Assembly (NCBI GenBank): GCA_020853095.1
Contig: JADYZN010000063.1
Coordinates: 1 to 44,270, forward strand
DNA length: 44,270 nucleotides
Direction of reading: 5' to 3'
DNA from: Phycisphaerales bacterium
GTDB lineage: Bacteria > Planctomycetota > Phycisphaerae > Tepidisphaerales > Tepidisphaeraceae
A model generated the notes under the pieces. It was not told the origin of the DNA. It saw nothing but the letters and a program-made list of their open reading frames with translations, and did no database searches. Both the position numbers and the translations under genes were made by a program. This document shows positions 15,839 to 23,363 of the stretch, piece by piece; position 1 is the first letter of the stretch, and each line of letters opens with the position of its first letter.

Positions 15839-17227
15839 ATGATCGGCCGGTCCATGGATTCGCCGACGTTGGGACCAACTTCCGCCGACCCCAAGCCCAG
15901 CGGGCTGTTTTTCATTCTGCGGGCGCTGCGCCATCGCAACTACCGGCTCTTTTTCATCGGGCAGGGTATCTCGCTGGTGGGAACCTGGCTGACGCGGGTG
16001 GCGACCAGTTGGCTGGTCTATCGTCTGACGCCCGACCACACCGCCGGCGAGGCGGCGTTTCTGCTGGGGGTGGTCAGTTTTTCCGGGTTGATTCCCTTGT
16101 TCGTCTTCGCCCCGCTGACCGGCGTGCTGGTGGACCGGTGGGATCGCCATCGCATCCTGGTCATGACGGCGATTTTGTCGCTGCTGCAAAGCCTGGCGCT
16201 GGCAGTGCTGGCATTGGGGCATTGGATCAACATCCCGCAGGTGATCGCACTGAGCGTCTTTCAGGGGTTGATCAACTCATTTGACGTTCCGGCCAGACAG
16301 GCGTTCCTGGTGGAGATGGTCGAGGATCCCGAGGACCTGTCCAACGCCATCGCCCTCAATTCGTCGATGTTCAACGGGGCGCGGCTGGTGGGGCCGGCCG
16401 TGGCCGGTTTGTTGATCGCGGGGGTGGGAGAGGGGTTGTGTTTTCTCATTGACGCCATCAGCTACATCGGGGTGGTGGCGGCATTGCTCATGATGCACGT
16501 CAAACCACGGCCGATGCCCAAGGAACACAAGCGGGTGATACAGGACCTGAAGGAAGGGTTTGGTTATACCTTCGGATTCAAACCGATCCGGGCGCTGCTG
16601 CTGCTGGTGGGGACGATCAGCTTTTTGAGCATGTCCTACCAGGTGCTGATGCCGATCTTCGCCGATCAACTCAGCGCGCCCGGACACGGGGCGCGGATGC
16701 TGGGTTGGCTGAACTCGGCCGTGGGGGTCGGGTCGCTGCTGGGGGCGCTCTATCTGGCCTCCCGGCGGACGGTGGTGGGACTGGGCAAGGTGCTGGCGAT
16801 GGCGGCGATGTTGTTCGGGGCGGCCCTGATCGCCTTTGGGGTGGCGCCCGATGCGCTGCTGGCGCTGGGGACCATGTTCGTGGCGGGGTTCGGCATGATC
16901 GTCCATCTGGCGGCCGCCAACACCGTGTTGCAGACGGTGGTGGAGGATGACAAACGCGGCCGGGTGATGAGTTTTTACAGCATGTCCGTCATCGGGATGG
17001 CCCCTTTTGGGAGTTTGTTGTGCGGGATGCTGGCCAGCCGGATGGGGGAGGCGAACACGATCATCCTGGCCGGGGCGTTGTGCATCATCGCGGCCGGATT
17101 GTTCTCGCTGTCGATCCCCCGGATGCGGGAGCTGGTTCATCCGATCTACATGCGGAAGGGAATTTTGCCGGAAGTTTCCAAGGGATTGCAGTCGGCCAGC
17201 GTGCTGGCGCCGGGGTCGAAGGGGTGA
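15839..17227 (+). CDS. MFS exporter, EntS/MFS_3-like
   Basis: A 462-residue membrane transporter with about 12 helices. The start region RALRHRNYRLFFIGQGISLVGTWLTRVATSWLVYRLT and the loop PLTGVLVDRWDRHRILVMT (the MFS motif A equivalent) are typical of the MFS_3 group, which includes the enterobactin exporter EntS and many drug or macrolide exporters. Other signatures are QGLINSFDVPARQAFLVEMV and NAIALNSSMFNGARLVGPAVAG. The ATG at 15839 is used; one at 15854 is also possible. The stop lies 3 bp before the start of the kinase gene, so the two are almost certainly co-transcribed. The substrate is unknown. Confidence 0.9.
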   Translation: MIGRSMDSPTLGPTSADPKPSGLFFILRALRHRNYRLFFIGQGISLVGTWLTRVATSWLVYRLTPDHTAGEAAFLLGVVSFSGLIPLFVFAPLTGVLVDRWDRHRILVMTAILSLLQSLALAVLALGHWINIPQVIALSVFQGLINSFDVPARQAFLVEMVEDPEDLSNAIALNSSMFNGARLVGPAVAGLLIAGVGEGLCFLIDAISYIGVVAALLMMHVKPRPMPKEHKRVIQDLKEGFGYTFGFKPIRALLLLVGTISFLSMSYQVLMPIFADQLSAPGHGARMLGWLNSAVGVGSLLGALYLASRRTVVGLGKVLAMAAMLFGAALIAFGVAPDALLALGTMFVAGFGMIVHLAAANTVLQTVVEDDKRGRVMSFYSMSVIGMAPFGSLLCGMLASRMGEANTIILAGALCIIAAGLFSLSIPRMRELVHPIYMRKGILPEVSKGLQSASVLAPGSKG

Positions 17228-17230
17228 ACC

Positions 17231-18637
17231 ATGGTTGAGCTGGAACGCATCCTCAGGGAGTTGTCCGCCGCCGGCCGATTGGTGAAGGATCGGCCCGGCC
17301 GGCAGATCTGGCGGATGGAGATCAACGGGCGGGGATATTTCATCAAGTTCTATCCGCGCACCCGATCGAGGCTTAAACGGCTGGTGCGCGGCAGCCCGGC
17401 GCTGCGGGAATTTTTTCGGCTTCAGTGGTTGCAGAAGGGAAAAATCGCCGCCCCCCGGCCGGTGGGCGTGTTGTCGGGGTTTGAACTGTGCGGCAAACGG
17501 GGAGATGCGGTCATCACCGAGGCGCTGGAACCGGCGGTGGGGTTGGATGAACACCTGAATCAGGCCAAATCGGCCGGGCGGGCGGCGACCGATCACCGGC
17601 CGCTGGCCAGTCAGGTCATCGAGATCGTCCGGCAACTGGGGATCGCCAGATTAAGACATCGGGATTTGCACCTTGGAAATTTCCTGCTGTCGGATGGAAA
17701 GTTGTTTTTGCTGGATGCTTATGCCGTGGAACGCGGGCCGATGAAGCAGGAGGATGTGCTGAAGCTGGGCCATTCGGTTCGGGAATTCGCCACGAGAACG
17801 GATGTGCTGAGGGCGTGGCGGCGATGGAACCCCGACAGCAACCCGCCCAAAAACAATCCGGTCAGCCTGAGGGAATGGAACAAGGCGCTGGGACGGATTT
17901 GGGGTGAGAATCGGTATTTCGGACGATTCAAGGAAGGGGAATGGACGGTCAATTTTGTTCGTCGATTCAAGTACGCCAAACCCTGGTCGTCGATGAGCGG
18001 CCGGGAATGCACCGCCGAACAGTGGCAACAGGGTTGGATCGGTTTGCTGGATCAAATTGCCGGCGGAAAATTGACGGCCTTGGAGGAGCTTTCGCAGACC
18101 TTGAGCGGACAGGTGACATTGGACGGGCAGGTGGTGGATGTCCTGGTCCGGCGAATGCCATGGGGCGGGCGGGCATGGCGCAAGGCATGGGAATTGGTTT
18201 ATCGGGACATCCCCACCCTCTGGCCGATGGCGGTGGTTCGGCGAAAGGTGCTGGGATTGACGGCCGAAGCGTTGTTGATCGTGGAACGTCCGGCCGGAGA
18301 GTGGCTGGCGCGGATGGATTTGGATGCGTTGTCGGCGGAAGATCGCCAGCGATTGTTTGGACGGCTGGGACGGACGTTGCGCAGGCTGGATCAGAGCGGA
18401 TTGTACACCCGCAGCGCCAATGCGAATCAATGGTGGGTGGCAACGGGGTTGGACGGTGGGCCGGTGCCGATGCTGGCGGATGTGTCCGGGTTGAGAAAGA
18501 ACACGGGATGGGGGTGGAGCATGTCATCGCTGTTGGGGTCGATGAAGGATCACCCGCAGTATATGCCGGAGGATTCGCTGGCTTTGTGCCGGGGATACGC
18601 GCCATTCGCCCGTATGAGGCGCGAAGAAGAAAGTTGA
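17231..18637 (+). CDS. WaaP/KdkA-like lipopolysaccharide kinase family protein, two-lobed
   Basis: A 468-residue protein. The N-terminal ~230 residues form a small kinase of the lipopolysaccharide-core kinase clan. GYFIKFYP supplies the ATP lysine (about residue 39), RHRDLHLGNFLL the catalytic loop (about 142-153), and FLLDAYAV the metal-binding Asp (about 162). The C-terminal half looks like a second, degenerate copy: RAWRKAWELVYRDIPT and RRLDQSGLYTRSANANQWWV appear at the places of the small lobe and catalytic loop, but the canonical HRDxH is missing. Members phosphorylate heptose or Kdo in the cell-envelope glycolipid. The gene starts 3 bp after the MFS gene, which suggests joint handling of an envelope lipid or saccharide. 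Confidence 0.8.
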   Translation: MVELERILRELSAAGRLVKDRPGRQIWRMEINGRGYFIKFYPRTRSRLKRLVRGSPALREFFRLQWLQKGKIAAPRPVGVLSGFELCGKRGDAVITEALEPAVGLDEHLNQAKSAGRAATDHRPLASQVIEIVRQLGIARLRHRDLHLGNFLLSDGKLFLLDAYAVERGPMKQEDVLKLGHSVREFATRTDVLRAWRRWNPDSNPPKNNPVSLREWNKALGRIWGENRYFGRFKEGEWTVNFVRRFKYAKPWSSMSGRECTAEQWQQGWIGLLDQIAGGKLTALEELSQTLSGQVTLDGQVVDVLVRRMPWGGRAWRKAWELVYRDIPTLWPMAVVRRKVLGLTAEALLIVERPAGEWLARMDLDALSAEDRQRLFGRLGRTLRRLDQSGLYTRSANANQWWVATGLDGGPVPMLADVSGLRKNTGWGWSMSSLLGSMKDHPQYMPEDSLALCRGYAPFARMRREEES

Positions 18638-18739
18638 ACCCGTTGCGCCTTGTGGGATCAAACCATTGGGGTATGATTAAAATGGCGGGGATTGGCATGG
18701 ATGCCGGGGGCAGGTGATGGAAGACCCAGGATGGGACAC

Positions 18740-19954
18740 ATGAACGCACATCAATTTTTGTCTGTTGGGGTGGCGGCCATGATGATCGTGGCCGGATGCG
18801 GAAGCTCTGAAAAAACACACGATCAACCCTCGACCGCGCTGCTGTCTTCGCCATCTCAGACTCCTTTGCCACAACGACATCCGCCGCAGGCGCCGGAGGA
18901 TGTGCCGCCGGAAGAGCCGCATTCGGCGGAATTGTTGAAACGCCGGACGGAGAAATATGCCCAGGAGATGAGACAGCAGATGGAGCAACATGCTGCCCCG
19001 CCACGGCAGCAGCCTGAATCTCCAGCCAATCCACCGGCCACAGCCCCGGCGCCGCAACCCCGCCAAACACCGCCGACCGCACAGGTTCCACCGGCCCCTC
19101 CGGCCCCCCCTGCCCTCCCCGCCTCCCCTGTCCCATCGGCGGAAGCCAACCAGCCGGCCGTGACACCGCAGCCGCCGTCGTCCCCGGCACCAACCGGCAG
19201 CGCGGATGCCAATTCGCCCGCGGCGGTCCCCCAGACACGCGAATTGACCACCCCTCCTCCCGCCACCCCGGCCGATGCGTTGATGGCAAAACTGGCGCAG
19301 CGAATACGGGACAACCCGCGCGATGTGGCCAGCCATCTGGACTATCAACTGCTGCGGTTCGTGCAAAATGAATCGGTGCCGGATTTGTCCGCGCTGGCGA
19401 GCCTGCCGGCGGAGGATCGGGAACTGGTCAGCGCGGTGATGGATGGATTGTCGAATTTTCGCAGCACTTTACGTTCGGACAACAACATGCTGTTGAGCCG
19501 CAAGGTCAAGCCGCTTTTGGACCTTTCGGACCGATTGCGGACGCAGACCGACCTGACCATCGGCGCAATCGCGCTATGCACCAAGGTGGAGGGGTTTGGA
19601 ATTTATGATGCGATCGAGCCGGCACGGTTCGCCGCCGGCCGGGAACATCCGGCGATCATCTATTGCCAGATCGAGAATTTCGCATCGCAGTTCAACGAAC
19701 AAAAGCAGTGGGAAACCCGCCTGACCATGGAATCGGTCCTGTACACCGAAAGCGGGCTGAATGTCTGGAGCGACAAGACCACCCCCATCGTGGACCGCTC
19801 ACGCCAGCGACGACACGATTTTTTCGTGGTCCGAATGGTCCGCATCCCGGCCAATTTGACCATCGGGCGATACCTGCTGAAAGTCACGCTGGTGGATCAG
19901 CAGGCCAGTCGAGTGGCCGAAGCGACGCTGCCGATTCAGGTGGTCGCGCAGTAA
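18740..19954 (+). CDS. Proline-rich lipoprotein of unknown function
   Basis: A 404-residue lipoprotein. The start at 18740 gives MNAHQFLSVGVAAMMIVAGCGSS with a lipobox (VAGC). An ATG three codons earlier at 18731 is equally acceptable. After the anchor comes a long Pro/Ala/Gln-rich linker (about residues 25-185) likely to span the periplasm or cell-wall layer. The C-terminal ~215 residues are a folded domain with RIRDNPRDVASHLDYQLLRF, a helical part and a beta-rich end (HPAIIYCQIENFAS; GRYLLKVTLVDQQASRVAEA). I do not recognise the domain. It lies 102 bp behind the kinase gene and converges on the pseudopilus operon. Confidence 0.75.
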   Translation: MNAHQFLSVGVAAMMIVAGCGSSEKTHDQPSTALLSSPSQTPLPQRHPPQAPEDVPPEEPHSAELLKRRTEKYAQEMRQQMEQHAAPPRQQPESPANPPATAPAPQPRQTPPTAQVPPAPPAPPALPASPVPSAEANQPAVTPQPPSSPAPTGSADANSPAAVPQTRELTTPPPATPADALMAKLAQRIRDNPRDVASHLDYQLLRFVQNESVPDLSALASLPAEDRELVSAVMDGLSNFRSTLRSDNNMLLSRKVKPLLDLSDRLRTQTDLTIGAIALCTKVEGFGIYDAIEPARFAAGREHPAIIYCQIENFASQFNEQKQWETRLTMESVLYTESGLNVWSDKTTPIVDRSRQRRHDFFVVRMVRIPANLTIGRYLLKVTLVDQQASRVAEATLPIQVVAQ

Positions 19955-19998
19955 CAACCCTCCGCCACTTTGGGGCCTGAATTCCCCTGTTTGGGCTT

Positions 19999-20039
19999 AA
20001 AAAACGTGACCGAGAACATTCTGGTTGGCAAACCGGTCA
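19999..20039 (-). terminator. Candidate terminator of the pseudopilus/signalling operon
   Basis: On the minus strand TGACCG pairs with CGGTCA (20034-20039 with 20007-20012), enclosing a GGTT-TGCC-AACC mini-hairpin, and is followed by CG and six T. It overlaps the stop codon of the gspF-like gene, the last of the leftward cluster. Strength is moderate. Confidence 0.4.
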
Positions 20040-21257
20040 GCTCGCCATCACCCGGCTGATGGTGAAGATCGGCAGCAACAACGCCATGGCGACGCCGCCG
20101 ATGATCAGGCCCATGACCATGATCATGATCGGTTCGATGTAGCGCGTCAGCGAGGCGATGCGTTCCTTGAGTTCAACTTCGCTGAAGCCGGCGACCTGTT
20201 CCATCACCTGCGAGAGTTTTCCCCCTTTTTCGCCGCTGTGAAGCATCTGCGAGATCGAACGGGGGACGAGATTGCTCTGGAACAGTGGTTCGGAAAGCTG
20301 CTTGCCCACCTGGATCTGCGCTGAAACATCATCCCACAATTCGCGGAAATAGGTGTTGCCGCACAGGTCTCGCGCTGTGGCGACACAATCGACGAGATTA
20401 ACCCCGGCGCTTCCCATGGTCCCGACCATGCGCAGGCCGCGCGCCAGGTAAAGCTGGCGGAACATCGGCCCAAGCAGCGGAATGCGAAGCTGAAAATAAT
20501 GCCATACCCGCAGGCCGGGTGCGCTGTTGAAATACAGGTAACCGATCGTGCCGCTGATGAGTGCGGTGATCAGGATCAAAATCCAATGGTGTATCAATCC
20601 ATTGCTGAGGTTCATCAGTATCTTCGTGGGCAACGGCAGTGCGGCCGCCTTTGAAGCATAAATGGCCGTAAATCGCGGCAAGACAAAGATTAACAGAAAT
20701 ATCGTCGTCGTAACGGCGAACCCCAGCATGATTCCCGGATAGGTCAGTGCCCCTTTGACCTTGCGCAGGGTCTCCTGCTCATCGCGCAGATAATGGGTGG
20801 CGCGGACGAGGAGTTTGGACATCATGCCGCTTTTTTCGCTCGCCTTGATCAGGGCGATGAAAAGCCGCGGAAAACTGCGGGGATGACGTCCAAGGGCGGC
20901 CGAAAAATCGGATCCACCATGAACCTGGGCGCTGACATCCGTCACCAGTGCCTTGACCTGCGGCTTGACACTCTGCGCGGCGATGCATTCGAGGGCTTCG
21001 CTGAGAGTGACGCCGGTCTCGGTCATGACGGCCAGTTGGGTGGCGAACTGAATGACATCCGCGCGCGAGATGCGGATGTTGGCCCCGGCGGATGCGCCGG
21101 CCGCCGCGGCGGACATTTCGCCGGCCGGCCGCACCGAAATCGGGTATTTCCCCTCGGCACGGAGCTTCTGCGAAACCTCGGCAATCGAATCGGCCATGAG
21201 GGTTCCACTGGCGGAAAGGCCGGCCTGATCACGGGCGGTGAATGCGAAGGTTGCCAT
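20037..21257 (-). CDS. gspF: Type II secretion/type IV pilus inner-membrane platform protein (GspF/PilC)
   Basis: A 406-residue polytopic protein with two T2SSF domains (about residues 70-190 and 273-395) and three membrane helices near 167-190, 220-240 and 375-395. Family hallmarks include QFATQLAVMTETGVTLSEAL, FSAALGRHPRSFPRLFIALIKASEKSGMM and the second-repeat counterpart GLRMVGTMGSAGVNLVDCV. It works with GspE as the rotary platform that drives pseudopilin assembly. It is the last gene of the leftward cluster, 15 bp after gspE. GspF and PilC cannot be separated by sequence reading alone. Confidence 0.95.
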   Translation of the reverse strand: MATFAFTARDQAGLSASGTLMADSIAEVSQKLRAEGKYPISVRPAGEMSAAAAGASAGANIRISRADVIQFATQLAVMTETGVTLSEALECIAAQSVKPQVKALVTDVSAQVHGGSDFSAALGRHPRSFPRLFIALIKASEKSGMMSKLLVRATHYLRDEQETLRKVKGALTYPGIMLGFAVTTTIFLLIFVLPRFTAIYASKAAALPLPTKILMNLSNGLIHHWILILITALISGTIGYLYFNSAPGLRVWHYFQLRIPLLGPMFRQLYLARGLRMVGTMGSAGVNLVDCVATARDLCGNTYFRELWDDVSAQIQVGKQLSEPLFQSNLVPRSISQMLHSGEKGGKLSQVMEQVAGFSEVELKERIASLTRYIEPIMIMVMGLIIGGVAMALLLPIFTISRVMAS

Positions 21258-21272
21258 GGGGATGCTCCTGTA

Positions 21273-22976
21273 TCAGGCCGTGACGCGGTAGACTTCTTCC
21301 AGGGTGGTGATGCCGGTTTTGACCTTCTCAATGCCGTCGGCGCGGAGGGTTTTCATCTCCTGCTCGCGGGCCAGCTCGCGGACCTGGTTCAACGTGGCCC
21401 CCTGGCTGATCAGGTCGATCATCCGATCGTCGGGAACCAGCAATTCATAAATGCCGATCCGGCCGCTGTAACCGAGGTTTCGGCAGCGCGGACATCCCTT
21501 GGGGCGATACAACGATTCCACGCTGCCGCCGAATTTTTCCATTTGCCGGCGCTCGTTCAAAGAAGGCTCGTACGCCTCCTTGCAGTTCTGGCAGAGCTTG
21601 CGAACCAGCCGCTGGGCGAGAATGCCCGACAGTGATGCGCCCACGAGATACGGTTCGATGCCGATGTTGAAAAGCCGCGTCACGGCGCCGGGGGCGTCGT
21701 TGGTGTGCAAGGTGGAAAAGACCAGGTGGCCGGTCAGGGCGGCCTGCGTGGCGATGCGGGCGGTCTCGGCGTCGCGGATTTCGCCGACCATGATGACGTC
21801 CGGGTCCTGCCGCAGCAGCGAACGCAGCGCCGAGGCGAACGTGAACCCCGCTTTTTCGTTGACCTGGAACTGGTTGATGCCGCCCAGGGCATATTCGACC
21901 GGGTCTTCGATCGTGCAGATGTTGATGTCATCGGAGTTGATCTCCTGCAGACACGAATAGAGCGTGGTGCTCTTGCCGCTGCCGGTGGGTCCGGTGACCA
22001 GCACGATGCCGTTGGGCAGGGAGATCAGTTTTTTGAACTGTTTAAGCGTGTCGTAACCAAACCCGAGCTTTTCGAGATTGACCGAGGCACGCTCGTTGTC
22101 AATGATGCGGATGACGACTTTTTCGCCGTGCTTTCCGGGCATGGTGGAGACGCGAAGGTCGATGGGCCGCTTGTCCATCATGACGTGGATGCCGCCATCC
22201 TGCGGAAGACGTCGTTCGGAAATATCCAGCCCGGCCATGATTTTGATGCGCGAGGAAACCGCCGCGTGCATCTGCACCGGGGGCCGCAGGCGCTCGGTCA
22301 GCCGTCCATCGATGCGATAACGCACGCGAACGTGGCTGTCGGCCGGTTCAATGTGAATGTCGCTGGCCCCTTCCTTGACGGCGCTGTAAATGCAGTAATT
22401 GACCAGCTTGATGACCGGCGAATCCCCCGCGGCCTGCTCAAGGTTGGCGATGTCCTGGACGGGCTGCTCGATGAGCGTGAATTCTTCGGGATTGACCTCT
22501 TCGATGATGTCATCAATCACGAAGACCTTGTCATCCGGCAGATACGTCTGAAGCGTGGCCCGGATGTCGCGGACGGTGGCGGCGACCACCTGCACGGCGT
22601 ATCCACTGAGCCGCTCGATTTCCTCGAGCAAAAAGACGTTCGCCGGCTCGGGGACGGCGACTGTCAGCACGCCCTCGACCAGATACAACGGCAGCACCTG
22701 GTGCTTTTCCAGAAATTCCTTGGGCAATACGGAGATGACCTTTGGATCGGCGATGCGCGGGCTGACGCGGGCGTAGGGAACGCCATAGGCCTGGGCCAGC
22801 GCCTCGGTGATCTGGTCCTCGGTGCAGAATCGCATCTCGACCAGCACCTCGCCCAGCAGCTTCTGGTGGTTGCTGCGACGCTGTTCATCCAATGCGCGAT
22901 CAAGCTGCTCGGGCTTGATGAGGCCCTTGTCGAGCAGCAATTGACCCAAAGGTTTTCTCTGGACGGTTGCGATCAT
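21273..22976 (-). CDS. gspE: Type II secretion/type IV pilus assembly ATPase (GspE/PilB) with MshEN-like domain
   Basis: A 567-residue hexameric motor ATPase. Residues ~9-62 hold two tandem MshEN-like motifs (LGQLLLDKGLIKPEQLDRAL and LGEVLVEMRFCTEDQITEAL), a module that in MshE and PilB relatives binds cyclic-di-GMP. The canonical Arg before LG is Pro in the first and Leu in the second copy, so binding is not assured. The ATPase core has Walker A GPTGSGKST (329-337), Asp box TIEDPVEY (355-362), Walker B DPDVIMVGEIRD (391-402) and His box GHLVFSTLHTND. A tetracysteine zinc site follows (CQNC ~462-465; CPRC ~495-498), typical of assembly ATPases and not of PilT. It lies 40 bp after the STAS gene and 15 bp before gspF. 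Confidence 0.96.
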   Translation of the reverse strand: MIATVQRKPLGQLLLDKGLIKPEQLDRALDEQRRSNHQKLLGEVLVEMRFCTEDQITEALAQAYGVPYARVSPRIADPKVISVLPKEFLEKHQVLPLYLVEGVLTVAVPEPANVFLLEEIERLSGYAVQVVAATVRDIRATLQTYLPDDKVFVIDDIIEEVNPEEFTLIEQPVQDIANLEQAAGDSPVIKLVNYCIYSAVKEGASDIHIEPADSHVRVRYRIDGRLTERLRPPVQMHAAVSSRIKIMAGLDISERRLPQDGGIHVMMDKRPIDLRVSTMPGKHGEKVVIRIIDNERASVNLEKLGFGYDTLKQFKKLISLPNGIVLVTGPTGSGKSTTLYSCLQEINSDDINICTIEDPVEYALGGINQFQVNEKAGFTFASALRSLLRQDPDVIMVGEIRDAETARIATQAALTGHLVFSTLHTNDAPGAVTRLFNIGIEPYLVGASLSGILAQRLVRKLCQNCKEAYEPSLNERRQMEKFGGSVESLYRPKGCPRCRNLGYSGRIGIYELLVPDDRMIDLISQGATLNQVRELAREQEMKTLRADGIEKVKTGITTLEEVYRVTA

Positions 22977-23016
22977 TGAACGAAGCTTCCCATCTGTCTT
23001 TTCCCCGCGCCGGCCA

Positions 23017-23355
23017 TCAACGCATGTTCTTCAACGCCGCCGCCAGGTCCGGATGGCATTCAAAACGATGTTCCAGCCGGGTGATCTCCAGAATCTTGCG
23101 GCAATTCTCGTCGAGATTCGCCAGCTTGACCTGTCCAAACAGGTCCTCGCATTTTCGTTTGATCCACAACAACGACTCCAGCCCCTCGCTGTCGATGAAT
23201 CCGGCGTTTTCAAGATCGACGACCACGTCAACGATCTGCCGTTTGTCGATGTATTCCTCGGTCAATTTGCGCGCTGCGATGCTGTTTTCCGCCGCCAGAT
23301 CGCCGGTGACGGCCATCACGCACACCTGATTGTATTGCTCGCATTTGACCGGCAT
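23017..23355 (-). CDS. STAS-domain protein, anti-sigma-factor antagonist-like
   Basis: A 112-residue protein that is entirely a STAS domain. VDVVVDLENAGFIDSEGLESL is the conserved strand-loop-helix, with Ser56 at the position that anti-sigma kinases phosphorylate in SpoIIAA-type antagonists. Such proteins switch partners according to phosphorylation. No RsbW-type kinase is nearby, so the partner may be encoded elsewhere, or the protein may act as a scaffold in the adjacent signalling block. It begins 8 bp after the HD-GYP gene and precedes gspE, so it belongs to the pseudopilus operon. Confidence 0.9.
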   Translation of the reverse strand: MPVKCEQYNQVCVMAVTGDLAAENSIAARKLTEEYIDKRQIVDVVVDLENAGFIDSEGLESLLWIKRKCEDLFGQVKLANLDENCRKILEITRLEHRFECHPDLAAALKNMR

Positions 23356-23363
23356 ATCGCCTC

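Noticed and set aside
14448-15842. Rightward open frame of about 464 codons within lepA
   Set aside because: It overlaps lepA in another frame; the Arg/Gly-rich product has no domain.
16277-17635. Leftward open frame of about 452 codons
   Set aside because: It is antisense to the MFS and kinase genes; its His/Pro/Arg-rich composition is that of a shadow frame.
19955-20036. Rightward terminator for the lipoprotein gene
   Set aside because: Only a four-base GGGG/CCCC stem is visible and no T-run follows on the plus strand; the better structure points leftward.
21273-22976. PilT-type retraction ATPase
   Set aside because: The tetracysteine zinc site and the long N-terminal MshEN-like region indicate an assembly ATPase.
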